A stretch of DNA of 64,000 nucleotides from JANWYT01 sp034437555 (GCA_034437555.1 DAOTTQ010000037.1:186001-250000), one strand, 5' to 3'; positions 53,808-62,343 are shown, counted from the stretch's first letter. A program made the numbers and translations. Notes: a model not told the origin generated them from the letters alone.

Positions 53808-55073
53808 TTAGGCTTCTGGCACTAGCCAACCAATGGTGCGTTGGCGTGGGGTTAAATAGGTTTGGGCAACGCGCTGAACATCTTCCAGCGTCACTTGGCT
53901 AAGGCGTTCTACATACGTATCAAACCACGATACATCACCCAACATTGCCGATTGTGCCAGCCAATACGCCTGATTGGTAATGCTCTCGGTGCTATATGCA
54001 AACGAGGCTTGCGCCTGTTTTTTAGCGCGTTCTAGCTCTTGTGCTGTAATGCCCTCGCTTTGGATGCGCTCAATTTGCTCTAATATCACGCGCTCGGCTT
54101 GTTCATGTGCTGTGTCGCTGTTTATCGTGGTAGCAATGGCGTACACATAGGGGTCAATTGTTTCTTGTAGTGCGCCACCCATGCTGGCAGAAATGCCCGT
54201 TTTAACCAATGCCTGATATAGGCGCGTGGTCTTGTTATCAATTGCACCACCCGCCCCCGTTAGCACAATATCCAGCACCGCCAACGCCAACCAATCGGGA
54301 TGTGTGCCTTCTGGCACACGATAGGCAATCCGCACAAATTTTGTTTTTACGGGACGCTCTATAATGACGCGCCGTTCTCCAATTTGTGGGGGTTCTGGGC
54401 GGTAAAACAGCGTGGGCTTTGCTTGTGAGGGCAAATTGCCGTAAAGGGCTTCGATTTTGGCAAACATGGCTTCTGTATCAAACGCACCTACGGCTAATGC
54501 CACCGCATTAGATGGCGTGTAGTGCCGTTGATAGTGAGTGTACAGGTCATCACGAGTCATCGTTTCTAGGTCGTGTTGGTCACCAATAATTTCATGACCA
54601 TAGCCATGCACCCGAAAAATGCTGGCACGCATTTGTTCACCTAACCAAAACGTGGGGCGGTTTTCGCTGCCTTGTCGCTCACTAATAATAACTGTGCGCT
54701 CCGATTCGGTTTCTTCGGGGTTAAAAACGGCATTTGCCATGCGGTCGGCTTCTGCTTTTAGGGCAAGGTCGATGTGTTCGGCAGGGAGTGTTTCGTGATA
54801 CATGGTGTAATCGGTAGACGTAAACGCATTCCACTGTCCGCCCACGCGGTCAATTGCTTTGTCTAGCACGCCCGCAGGGTATTGGGATGTGCCTTTGAAC
54901 ATCATGTGTTCAACCCAGTGCGAAATGCCTGTTTGTCCTGTGCGCTCATTACGGCTACCCACGCGATACGCCACCCACCAGCTAATGACAGGGGCATGAT
55001 GCACTTCTCGTAAAATAACGGTCAGACCATTGGGTAAGGTTCTTATGGTGGTCAAAACGGGTTTCTTTCTCAA
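53808..55073 (-). CDS. M16-family zinc peptidase (catalytic partner)
   Basis: A 421-residue insulinase/processing-peptidase-like protein with the inverted zinc motif HWVEHMMFKG (His-x-x-Glu-His, about 47-51) and the downstream glutamate in ESERTVIISE. The C-terminal half-domain is complete. The start is uncertain: the frame opens with a TTG at 55073 and another in-frame TTG follows six codons later; neither has a strong ribosome-binding site. Likely forms a cytoplasmic heterodimer with the next gene. Substrates of such pairs are small peptides or misfolded fragments. Confidence 0.9.
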   Translation of the reverse strand: MRKKPVLTTIRTLPNGLTVILREVHHAPVISWWVAYRVGSRNERTGQTGISHWVEHMMFKGTSQYPAGVLDKAIDRVGGQWNAFTSTDYTMYHETLPAEHIDLALKAEADRMANAVFNPEETESERTVIISERQGSENRPTFWLGEQMRASIFRVHGYGHEIIGDQHDLETMTRDDLYTHYQRHYTPSNAVALAVGAFDTEAMFAKIEALYGNLPSQAKPTLFYRPEPPQIGERRVIIERPVKTKFVRIAYRVPEGTHPDWLALAVLDIVLTGAGGAIDNKTTRLYQALVKTGISASMGGALQETIDPYVYAIATTINSDTAHEQAERVILEQIERIQSEGITAQELERAKKQAQASFAYSTESITNQAYWLAQSAMLGDVSWFDTYVERLSQVTLEDVQRVAQTYLTPRQRTIGWLVPEA

Positions 55074-55155
55074 ACGGTGTACATAAAAATGAGGTAGTGC
55101 TTTACGTTAAAAAACATCAGGGCAACGCATAACATATTGCCCCGACAAGATAGTT

Positions 55156-56490
55156 TTAGGCGTGTTCTTCTTCGGTTAAGCCTTCACCCTTAAAGCCACG
55201 CCCCACCCCACGATATACAAAGCCTACTTCGCGCATGGCATCAGGATTGTACATATTGCGTGCGTCTATGAGGTTGGGCAGGCGCATGGTGCCGACAATG
55301 CGCTTCATGTCTAGTTGTTTAAATTCGTTCCATGGGGTCAGAATTACGAGGGCATCTGCGCCTTGAGCCACATCATAAGCCGTTTCGCACAGCACCATAC
55401 CGCGCACTTCGCGCTCGGCGTGTTCCATTGCCATAGGGTCATATACACGCACAACCGCGCCTTGGTTCATAAGGCTACGAATCACCGTTAGTGCGGGGCT
55501 TTCGCGGATGTCGTCTGTATTTTCTTTGAAGGCAAGCCCAAGCGCACCAATAACCTTGCCCTCTAGGTTGCCACCCACGATATCACGCACTTTTAACACA
55601 ATTTGCTTGCGTTGAAAGTCGTTAATTTCCATAACAGCGTTCAAAAGTTGGGGGTGCATCCCGTGTGTAAGTGCCATATTCGCCAAAGCCTTCACATCTT
55701 TAGGAAAACAGCTTCCCCCATAGCCTACGCCCGCCTGCAAAAACTTGTCGCCAATGCGCTTGTCAAAGCCCATACCACGCGCCACTTCTTGCACATCTGC
55801 ACCTAGGCGTTCACAAATGATACTCATCTCGTTGATGAAGCTAATCTTTGTGGCTAAAAAGGCGTTAGACGCATACTTAATCATTTCGGCGGTACGGAGG
55901 TCGGTAATCACTGTGGGCGCGTTTAGGGCAGCATAAAGATCTGCAACAGATTCAGCGGCTTGACGGTTACCACTACCCAAAACGGTGCGGTCGGGCTGCA
56001 TAAAGTCCGTGATGGCACTGCCTTCACGCAAAAATTCGGGGCAACTGACCACCGCAAAATCAATCGGTAGCGGTTGTGACCGCTTGATGATGTCGGTTGT
56101 CCAATCACCTGTCCCCACTGGCACGGTTGATTTATTTACCACAATCAGGGGCTTAGTCATCTTTTCTGCAATGGTTTGGGCGGCGGCTCTTACGTATTTT
56201 AAGTCGGCTTCGCCATCCACAGCAGAGGGCGTGCCAACACAGATAAACACATATTCAGCATCTTGCAAGCCTTCTTCATAGGATGTGGTAAAAATCAAAC
56301 GCCCTGCTTTTACATTGCGTTCTACCAATTCCTCAAGACCCGGTTCATAAATGGGCATTTGCCCCGCCTTCAGGCGGTCTATCTTCTTTTCATCAATATC
56401 TACTGTCACCACTCGGTTGCCTAAATCGGCAAAACACGCAGCAGTAGGCAAGCCCACATATCCCGTGCCGATAACGCAAATGTTCTTCAT
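55156..56490 (-). CDS. ugd: UDP-glucose 6-dehydrogenase
   Basis: A 444-residue enzyme that oxidises UDP-glucose to UDP-glucuronate for polysaccharides. It begins with ICVIGTGYVGLPTAACFADLGNRVVTVDID (Rossmann NAD site), and has FVCVGTP-like FICVGTPS, NKSTVPVGT, PEFLREGSAI, the catalytic cysteine in GVGYGGSCFPKDVKAL, and GLAFKENTDDIRESPA. Full length. AAGGA precedes the ATG. Closely related UDP-ManNAc dehydrogenases exist, but the motif set fits UDP-glucose best. Apparently monocistronic. Confidence 0.93.
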   Translation of the reverse strand: MKNICVIGTGYVGLPTAACFADLGNRVVTVDIDEKKIDRLKAGQMPIYEPGLEELVERNVKAGRLIFTTSYEEGLQDAEYVFICVGTPSAVDGEADLKYVRAAAQTIAEKMTKPLIVVNKSTVPVGTGDWTTDIIKRSQPLPIDFAVVSCPEFLREGSAITDFMQPDRTVLGSGNRQAAESVADLYAALNAPTVITDLRTAEMIKYASNAFLATKISFINEMSIICERLGADVQEVARGMGFDKRIGDKFLQAGVGYGGSCFPKDVKALANMALTHGMHPQLLNAVMEINDFQRKQIVLKVRDIVGGNLEGKVIGALGLAFKENTDDIRESPALTVIRSLMNQGAVVRVYDPMAMEHAEREVRGMVLCETAYDVAQGADALVILTPWNEFKQLDMKRIVGTMRLPNLIDARNMYNPDAMREVGFVYRGVGRGFKGEGLTEEEHA

Positions 56491-56662
56491 ACCCTGCTTC
56501 CTTCGTTTGATGTGCGTTCATAAGAGCGTTATACACGCCCTTGTTTCAGAATGCTTAAAGAGGCTTTAGTTTACCATAATTACATGCCGTTATGCGATTG
56601 CATTAACGCTTTTCCTACGCACGCACGTTATGATGAAGTGCATTACACAACACGAGGATATT

Positions 56663-57283
56663 ATGAACCCGTTGCGCGTTTTTATTGTAGCCGAAGACTT
56701 GCTCGTTAGGGTGGGGTGGCACGCTCTATTATCACAACAAACCAACTTTGACCTTGTAGGGCAAGGCGATAGCAACCGCCTGATTAATGACATTGATATT
56801 TATCGCCCCGACGTGGTGGTATGGGACGTTGGCTGGCAATTACCCACCGCCCTTAATGAACTAGACGATACGCCATTGCTCATTTTATTTAGCGAACCCG
56901 AACAATCCCAAGACCTGATAGCCCTTCTAAGCGCAAAAAAACGTGCATTTGCACTTCTTCCACGTGATGCCAAGCCCGAGCAACTTAATGCTACCCTTAA
57001 CGCCATTCAGCAAGGCGTGATGGTGTTTTCGCCAAGCGTTTTAGAAGCCCTCAATTTGCCCACCTTTGCCCTAGAACGCCCCACAGAAACCCTTACCACG
57101 CGCGAAACAGAGGTGCTACAGCTTTTAGCACAAGGCTTAACCAATAAAGCCATCGCGCACGCCCTAAACATCACCGACCACACCGTAAAATTCCACGTCA
57201 ACGCCATCATGACCAAGCTTAATGCCCAGTCTCGCACCGATGCTGTTGTAAAAGCCACGCGCTTTGGCTATGTATCGCTGTAA
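56663..57283 (+). CDS. NarL/LuxR-type regulator with atypical receiver
   Basis: A 206-residue protein. The ATG at 56663 has GAGGA six bases upstream. The N-terminal domain resembles a receiver (PLRVFIVAEDLLVRVGWHALL), but the switch region is degraded: the usual DD pair is ED, the acceptor region is VVVWDVGW, and the lysine normally found near the end of strand 5 is replaced (ALLPRDA). The C-terminal HTH is intact: LTTRETEVLQLLAQGLTNKAIAHALNITDHTVKFHVNAIMTKLNAQSRTDAVVKATRFG. It may act without phosphorylation. The HtrA-like gene follows after about 115 bases on the same strand. Confidence 0.88.
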   Translation: MNPLRVFIVAEDLLVRVGWHALLSQQTNFDLVGQGDSNRLINDIDIYRPDVVVWDVGWQLPTALNELDDTPLLILFSEPEQSQDLIALLSAKKRAFALLPRDAKPEQLNATLNAIQQGVMVFSPSVLEALNLPTFALERPTETLTTRETEVLQLLAQGLTNKAIAHALNITDHTVKFHVNAIMTKLNAQSRTDAVVKATRFGYVSL

Positions 57284-57397
57284 CCCTACCCGTTTGGTTA
57301 GGTGTTCCCTAGCCGTCTGTTGGATGTAAAGCGTGGGCAAACCTGCGATGATAAAGGCGTAAGTGAACACTTTTTCACTGTTGAGGAGAAATCTAAA

Positions 57398-58330
57398 ATG
57401 TCAGACTCATTCAAACAACTTTCTAGTGCTATGGCAGATGCATCTAGCGCATTGGACGCATCCCTGGTGCGCGTTGAAGGACGGCGCAGAATGCCCGCCA
57501 CGGGCATCGTTTGGTCGGCAGAAATTATCATTACCGCCAATCATGTGTTGGAATTTGAAGAAAATATCGTTATCGGCTTGCCCGATGGCACAACCGCACA
57601 CGCCAAACTTGTTGGGCGTGACCCCCAAAATGACCTTGCTGTCCTTAAGGTAGAGGGTGGCAAAATGCAACCCGCCACATGGGGCAATGATGTCGAACTG
57701 CGCGTAGGAAATCTAGCCCTTGCAGTAGCGCGCCCAGGCGAAAACCTACAAGCCTCTTTAGGTGTGGTTTCGGCGTTGGTGGCGGGCGCACGCAAAAAGA
57801 ACGAAGGCACAAAGAAGCGCGGTTATCGGCGTGGGATGGGGCAAGCCTTTGTTGATGGCTTCGTCCGTACCGACCTCGTGATGTATCCGGGCTTTAGCGG
57901 TGGCGCACTAACGATTGGTGATGGCGCAGTCTATGGGCTAACCACCAGTGGCTTTAGAGGCGATGCGTCAATTGCCGTTCCCGTTACCACCATCAAGAAC
58001 AGCGTGAACACGCTACTTACACACGGCAAAATGAAACAAGGCTACTTGGGTGTAGGTGTACAGCCTGTGCGTCTGCAAGAAAACACCGCCACACAGCTCG
58101 AACAAGAAATCGCGCTCTTGGTAGTCTCTGTAGAAAAAGACAGCCCTGCCTCACAAAGCGGTTTCTTCGTGGGTGACATCCTGATTGCCCTAGACGGCGA
58201 AGCCCTAGAAAACGTGGACGACCTCTTGATGGCGTTGCAGGGCGAGCGCGTAGGCAAAACCGTAGAAATTAGCATCCTACGCGGTGGCGAAAGCAAAACC
58301 GTGAGTGCAACCATTGCCGAGCGTGGCTAG
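57398..58330 (+). CDS. HtrA-like trypsin-fold protease with PDZ domain, no signal peptide
   Basis: A 310-residue S1C-type protein. The ATG at 57398 has GAGGAG nine bases upstream. The protease domain shows the catalytic triad: His in ITANHVLE, Asp in PQNDLAVLK and Ser in YPGFSGGAL. A PDZ domain follows (GYLGVGVQPVRL...LLVVSVEKDSPASQSGFFVGDILIALDGEAL). Typical HtrA proteins are exported; here the N-terminus (MSDSFKQLSSAMADASSALDASL) is polar, so the protein appears cytoplasmic. A basic insertion AGARKKNEGTKKRGYRRG sits in a surface loop between strands. It overlaps the convergent DUF983 gene by 4 bases. Confidence 0.88.
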   Translation: MSDSFKQLSSAMADASSALDASLVRVEGRRRMPATGIVWSAEIIITANHVLEFEENIVIGLPDGTTAHAKLVGRDPQNDLAVLKVEGGKMQPATWGNDVELRVGNLALAVARPGENLQASLGVVSALVAGARKKNEGTKKRGYRRGMGQAFVDGFVRTDLVMYPGFSGGALTIGDGAVYGLTTSGFRGDASIAVPVTTIKNSVNTLLTHGKMKQGYLGVGVQPVRLQENTATQLEQEIALLVVSVEKDSPASQSGFFVGDILIALDGEALENVDDLLMALQGERVGKTVEISILRGGESKTVSATIAERG

Positions 58331-58677
58331 GGTTCTAGCCCGCTTGTCAAATACGTAATGCTTACCCATAAGCCCTTTGCAATGCGATAAAAGAGCAGGG
58401 TTGCAATAAGCATTAGCGCAATAATGCCCAGCAAAAACGGCACAATGGGCGGAAAATAGCGCACATACAGCACCATAGACAATACAATGAAAGGGAACGG
58501 CACCAGCGATAATGTCAGCATCATTGCGCCAGTGCCTTCCCCCACTTGTTTTTCAAAGCGCACATCACACACGGGGCAACGCTCTTTAAGCGTATAAAAG
58601 CCCGCCATAATGTACCCCTTCTCACAATTAGGGCAACGCAACCGTACCCCCAACCAAAGTTTCTTTATCATCGTCAT
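58327..58677 (-). CDS. DUF983-like small membrane protein with zinc ribbon
   Basis: A 116-residue protein. The ATG at 58677 has AGGAG eight bases upstream; an in-frame ATG at 58713 would add 12 residues. The N-terminus holds two CxxC pairs, RCPNCEKGYIMAGFYTLKERCPVCDVRF, forming a zinc-ribbon-like knuckle, followed by GEGTGAMM and two transmembrane helices (LVPFPFIVLSMVLYV and IVPFLLGIIALMLIATLLFY). This is the DUF983 arrangement. Role unknown; members often lie near cytochrome-oxidase or envelope genes. Its upstream region has a Fur-like box and a palindrome. Confidence 0.75.
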   Translation of the reverse strand: MTMIKKLWLGVRLRCPNCEKGYIMAGFYTLKERCPVCDVRFEKQVGEGTGAMMLTLSLVPFPFIVLSMVLYVRYFPPIVPFLLGIIALMLIATLLFYRIAKGLWVSITYLTSGLEP

Positions 58678-58717
58678 GATTATTGCTCCTGTTGTTCTAG
58701 CAAAAAACCTCATTATT

Positions 58718-58735
58718 AATTGTCTACAGACAATT
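58718..58735. promoter_or_regulatory. Perfect palindrome AATTGTCT-AC-AGACAATT
   Basis: An 18-base inverted repeat with perfect 8-base arms, overlapping the -35 element of a plus-strand promoter. The form is that of a repressor operator (MarR- or GntR-like); the binding protein is unknown. Confidence 0.55.
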
Positions 58736-58747
58736 TTAAGCTATGAT
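58720..58747 (+). promoter_or_regulatory. Candidate plus-strand promoter under the operator pair
   Basis: TTGTCT (58720-58725), 16 bases, TATGAT (58742-58747). The palindrome covers the -35 and the Fur-like box overlaps the -10. It reads towards a very short open frame (58808-58881). Confidence 0.4.
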
Positions 58748-58758
58748 AATCACTATCA
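58744..58758. promoter_or_regulatory. Fur-like box
   Basis: TGATAAT-C-ACTATCA matches the 7-1-7 consensus of Fur-family sites (TGATAATnATTATCA) in 13 of 14 arm positions. It lies between the DUF983 gene and the small plus-strand frame. Confidence 0.5.
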
Positions 58759-58807
58759 AACAAAAGAAAGAGGCTGAAAACGGACGCAAAGGTGCAGCTC
58801 TTGCTTG

Positions 58808-58881
58808 ATGAATTTGAGCGTCTCAATGAGTTAGAACGTGAACAACTCATCCAAATCGCCCAAACAATGGGAAAAAGATAA
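58808..58881 (+). pseudogene. Possible C-terminal remnant of a MarR-like regulator, or a micro-ORF
   Basis: A short frame reading LLDEFERLNELEREQLIQ and ending TMGKR before TAA. It resembles the final helix of MarR-type regulators. A TTG (about 58800) with AAAGG upstream could start a 25-residue peptide. With the operator-like palindrome upstream, an internally deleted regulator gene is one explanation; chance is another. The rest of 58678-59002 shows no other gene. Confidence 0.2.
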
Positions 58882-59002
58882 CCCCACACGGGGAAACAGG
58901 GCAAGGTTTTCTACAAGCCATTTCTGGGGTTTACACTAATGGATACAGAAGTCATCAGGTTTGCGATTGAAGCGGATTGTGAGAGGATAGTCCCACCTTT
59001 TT

Positions 59003-60229
59003 CTACGGGTTTGGGGTGCTAGTGACAAAGAGGCTGGCGGGCGTAGGTGAAGCAAAAACACCCGATGCACCCTCATAACGCACACGCCACACATGCCCAT
59101 ACAGCCAATCCGATACCCACAGCGTACCATCGGGCGCAATCAGCACATCACTAGGGCGCAGTAAGCCCGTTACAAATGGCACACTTTCGGGCGGTACCGT
59201 ACTGGGGTTTACCCAAAGCACTCGCCCCGTGTTCCATAGTGCCACAAAAAGCGTATCCAAAAAATTAGACGGAAACTGTGTGCCAGTGTATGCCACCAAG
59301 CCCATTGGCAAGGTATATGCTTCAAACGACAGCACGTCAGGTTCTGAAATACCCGCCCCCAAATTTGGAGGGCAATCCTCACACCCCCGATTGCCATAAA
59401 ACGGAAAACCGTATTGTGCGCCATCTTTTAACGCCAATAGCCTATCGCCAATGCCCGATGCAGTGCCTCTATCTGTCGCATAGAAGTTGCCTGTGCTATC
59501 TTGGGTAATATCTTGAGGGTTGCGAATACGCGAAGCAAACACGGTCAGTTCACCTGTTTCAGGGTTAATACGTAAGACATTTGCCTCATTGGGCAATAAT
59601 TCATCATAGGCGCGTGTGCGTGGGCTAGATGATTCGGCGCGGTCTGTCAGTGACCCTACACCCACATACAAAAAGCCATCGTCGCCAAAAAACAGCCCAT
59701 TCACCTGATTTTCTATTTCCATATAGCAACACGGCAAATCATCGCGCACGACTTCGGCTTGCCCATCGGGTAAGATGCGCCAAATCATGCCCCCTTCTAG
59801 GGGTGTAAGGCGCGATGACACATACAAAACGCCTGTTGTAGGATGAAACGCCAGCCCAAAGGGGGATGCGAGGGCATTACTATAGCGCGTGGTGGTTTTA
59901 TCCGCATTTAGACGATACACTGCCCCATAGCGTGTACCATTTTCTAAAACAGTGGCATAGAGTGCGCCATCTTGCGCCAGCACCATTTGTTGCACTTGCC
60001 CCTTAAATTGCCCCACATGTGCAATAGAGAAGCCTTCTGGCACACGAAGCCGTTCTAGCCAGCCGTCCAGGTCACCCTCACAAGGAAAGTCACCACATGA
60101 CCAGCCCTCATTTGCGCTAAACGATGCCCCCGTTACAGGAATAGGGCTAGACGCACCATTAAACGATAACACCGTTAAGGACACAAACCCCACACCTACG
60201 ATTCCCAAAAGTACCCCTAATTTTCGCAC
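59003..60229 (-). CDS. Exported PQQ/NHL-type sugar dehydrogenase-like beta-propeller
   Basis: A 408-residue protein with an N-terminal signal peptide or anchor (RKLGVLLGIVGVGFVSLTVLSFN). The start is the GTG at 60229, with AAGAGG five bases upstream; longer in-frame versions lack a signal-peptide start. Repeats such as ASPFGLAFHPTTGVLYVSS, GLFFGDDGFLYVGVGS, IRNPQDITQDSTGNFYATDRG and PSDVLIAPDGTLWVSDWLYGHVWRVRYEG are typical of the sorbosone/glucose dehydrogenase propeller family. A pair CxxC (GCEDCPPNLG) and CC (DLPCCYME) could be disulphides. PQQ binding is not assured. The C-terminus is Pro/Ser/Thr-rich. Confidence 0.8.
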   Translation of the reverse strand: MRKLGVLLGIVGVGFVSLTVLSFNGASSPIPVTGASFSANEGWSCGDFPCEGDLDGWLERLRVPEGFSIAHVGQFKGQVQQMVLAQDGALYATVLENGTRYGAVYRLNADKTTTRYSNALASPFGLAFHPTTGVLYVSSRLTPLEGGMIWRILPDGQAEVVRDDLPCCYMEIENQVNGLFFGDDGFLYVGVGSLTDRAESSSPRTRAYDELLPNEANVLRINPETGELTVFASRIRNPQDITQDSTGNFYATDRGTASGIGDRLLALKDGAQYGFPFYGNRGCEDCPPNLGAGISEPDVLSFEAYTLPMGLVAYTGTQFPSNFLDTLFVALWNTGRVLWVNPSTVPPESVPFVTGLLRPSDVLIAPDGTLWVSDWLYGHVWRVRYEGASGVFASPTPASLFVTSTPNP

Positions 60230-60299
60230 ACACACCTCTTTTTTTGTGATGATGTTGTTACAAAACCGCGCCCCATTATACGCCTTCCCTACAACCCCA

Positions 60300-60328
60300 T
60301 ACAAGATAGGTCACAAGATGCTATAATG
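60300..60328 (+). promoter_or_regulatory. Candidate promoter of the PA14-SH3 gene
   Basis: TATAAT (60323-60328), with a weak -35 TTACAA (60300-60305) at 17 bases. It gives a short leader before the ATG at 60365. Confidence 0.4.
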
Positions 60329-60364
60329 TGAACAAGTATGTTTATTCCGCGCAGGAGATGCCTC

Positions 60365-61396
60365 ATGAAATGGGTTTATCGCAGTGTCTTTGCTTTGTTT
60401 GCCTTTGTCGGTGTAACAATGGGCTTGTTTGGCACATTTACCGTTCAAGCACAAGCCAGTTTTGGTACAAATTGGATTGCAACGTTTTTTAACACCGCAA
60501 CACTTAGCGGTACGTCTACTTCGGCAACCTTTCCATCGGGCATTAACGCCAATTGGGGAACGGGTACGCCCGTAGATGGCAACGGCACAGCGATTGCGGG
60601 CATCCCTGCCGACAATTTTTCGGCACGCTTTACCAGCACACAAAACTTTGTGGCTGGTACATATGATTTTACGCTCACTTATGATGACGGGGCGCGTTTG
60701 TTCATCAATGGGCAATTGGTTGTCAATGATTTTAACGGTGGCACACTTAGAAGCACAGTGGCTCGCGTTACACTTTCAGAAGGCGTTGTTAGCCTTGTGG
60801 TTGAATATGTAGAATTAGTCAACACGGCGGCAATTCAGTTGAGTTGGACGTTGGTCGGTAGCACCACAACAGCCCCAACAGCAACTTCTGTTCCCCCTGC
60901 TACAGGTAGCGTTGAGGGCGTGACGGGCTTGGCAGTACGCACCGCGCCTTACTTGGGAGCATCGCTAGTCGCCGTAGCACGCCCCGCCAACACGTATGAC
61001 ATTATCGCCAAAAGTGACCTTGAGCCTCCGTTTACATGGTATCTCATTCGGATAAATGACACACAACAGGGATGGGCAAGCGGACGGTATCTAAAAGTGA
61101 CAGGCGACCTTAACGCCGTTCAGGCACAAACCACCGTCTTTGAACAACTGGATAATTCCCCCGATACAGGCGTAACAGGTGGCGTGCGCTCTACGATGAA
61201 TATGCGTGTGCGCCCCAGCCAACGCTCTGCTCTTATTGTCCAAATTCCTTGGGGTGACACCGTACAAATTCTAAACCGCACGCGCCAGAGCTTTGCCGAT
61301 TATTGGTATCAAGTGCGCTATAACGGGCGCGTGGGCTGGATTTTAGCCAGCTTTGTGGCGGTGAATGGCGACATTGGGTTTGTGCCTGTTCGTTAA
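60365..61396 (+). CDS. Exported PA14-like and double SH3-like protein
   Basis: A 343-residue protein with a signal peptide (MKWVYRSVFALFAFVGVTMGLFGTFTVQAQA). The ATG at 60365 has AGGAG seven bases upstream. Residues about 32-165 resemble a PA14/GLEYA carbohydrate-binding domain (NWIATFFNTATLSG...NFSARFTSTQNFVAGTYDFTLTYDDGARLFINGQLV). A Thr/Pro linker follows. Two SH3-like domains come next, GLAVRTAPYLGASLVAVARP...WASGRYLKV and MNMRVRPSQRSALIVQIPWGDTVQIL...GWILASFVAV. This suggests an external protein that binds glycan or cell wall. Likely substrate unknown. Confidence 0.8.
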   Translation: MKWVYRSVFALFAFVGVTMGLFGTFTVQAQASFGTNWIATFFNTATLSGTSTSATFPSGINANWGTGTPVDGNGTAIAGIPADNFSARFTSTQNFVAGTYDFTLTYDDGARLFINGQLVVNDFNGGTLRSTVARVTLSEGVVSLVVEYVELVNTAAIQLSWTLVGSTTTAPTATSVPPATGSVEGVTGLAVRTAPYLGASLVAVARPANTYDIIAKSDLEPPFTWYLIRINDTQQGWASGRYLKVTGDLNAVQAQTTVFEQLDNSPDTGVTGGVRSTMNMRVRPSQRSALIVQIPWGDTVQILNRTRQSFADYWYQVRYNGRVGWILASFVAVNGDIGFVPVR

Positions 61397-61411
61397 AAAG
61401 TATGTCTTTAA

Positions 61412-61436
61412 GGGGTTAGCCAATACGGTTAGCCCC
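61412..61436 (+). terminator. Stem-loop between the PA14-SH3 gene and glutaminyl cyclase
   Basis: GGGGTTAGCC, loop AATAC, GGTTAGCCCC (with G-T pairs), followed by ATTGTATTTA. Probably a weak terminator. Confidence 0.5.
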
Positions 61437-61472
61437 ATTGTATTTACCCATTAGTTGTTGAAAGAAGCGCGT

Positions 61473-62303
61473 ATGTTGTTACAAAAAGGTCTTGCTGCAG
61501 CCGTTTGTATGTTGGGTATTGGCGGGGTGTTATTTGCCCAAAGTGCAAACCCCCAAGTTCTTGTTCCCGAAGTGATAAACACCTATCCCCATGACCCCGA
61601 AGCCTTTACACAAGGGCTATTGTGGTATGAGGGCAAGCTATACGAAAGCACAGGGCTAAGGGGACAATCCTCATTACGCGAAGTAGCCCTAGAAACAGGC
61701 GAAGTGTTGCGTCAAGTGGATGTGACACGCCCCCAAAGCGAACTTGCGGCAGGCACACTCGATTACTTTGCCGAAGGCTTAGAGCGTGTTGGCGACTCCC
61801 TCATTCAAATTACATGGACAGAGGGCGAAGCCTTTGTCTATGACATTACAACATTTGAGCGCACCACCACCTTTAACTATGAAGGCGAAGGGTGGGGCTT
61901 GTGCTACGACGGCAAATACCTCTACATGAGCGATAGCACACAGTTCTTAGATTTACGTGACCCTGTAACGTTTGAACTCATTGTGAGTTTTGCCATTACG
62001 CTTAACGGGTCACTTTTACAGCCCCAGCTTTTGAATGAGCTAGAGTGCGTGGGCGATTACGTTTATGCCAACCTGTGGCAAACGGATTACATTGTCCAGA
62101 TAGATAAAACCAATGGCGTTGTGACTTCGGTTATTGACGCATCTAGCCTACTGACAGAAGAACAACGCGCCTCACAACTGAATCGTGACAGTGGGGCTGT
62201 GCTGAATGGCATTGCCTATAACCCCGAAACAGACACCTTTTTTATTACAGGTAAAAAGTGGGATACGCTCTTTGAAGTGCGCTTTATACCTCAAACTCCC
62301 TAA
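61473..62303 (+). CDS. Glutaminyl-peptide cyclotransferase (plant-type propeller)
   Basis: A 276-residue exported protein with a signal peptide (MLLQKGLAAAVCMLGIGGVLFAQSA). The ATG at 61473 is preferred; a TTG at 61455 lacks a good site. Family signatures include YPHDPEAFTQGLLWYEGKLYESTGLRGQSSLREVALETGEVL, WGLCYDGKYLYMSDST, NELECVGDYVYANLWQTDYIVQID and VLNGIAYNPETDTFFITGKKWDTLFEV. The enzyme makes N-terminal pyroglutamate on secreted proteins or peptides. Confidence 0.9.
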   Translation: MLLQKGLAAAVCMLGIGGVLFAQSANPQVLVPEVINTYPHDPEAFTQGLLWYEGKLYESTGLRGQSSLREVALETGEVLRQVDVTRPQSELAAGTLDYFAEGLERVGDSLIQITWTEGEAFVYDITTFERTTTFNYEGEGWGLCYDGKYLYMSDSTQFLDLRDPVTFELIVSFAITLNGSLLQPQLLNELECVGDYVYANLWQTDYIVQIDKTNGVVTSVIDASSLLTEEQRASQLNRDSGAVLNGIAYNPETDTFFITGKKWDTLFEVRFIPQTP

Positions 62304-62304
62304 C

Positions 62305-62343
62305 ACCAAAACAGGGGGTGATGCTATCATCGCCCCCGTTTTA
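62305..62343 (+). terminator. Bidirectional terminator between convergent genes
   Basis: AAAAC...GGGGGTGAT, loop, ATCGCCCCC...GTTTT: a strong GC stem with A/T flanks serving the plus-strand cyclase gene and the minus-strand hydrolase gene. Confidence 0.7.

Noticed and set aside
58939..59022. A 27-codon ATG frame running into the 3' end of the sugar-dehydrogenase-like gene.
   Set aside because: No ribosome-binding site, no recognisable sequence, and it overlaps a convergent gene.
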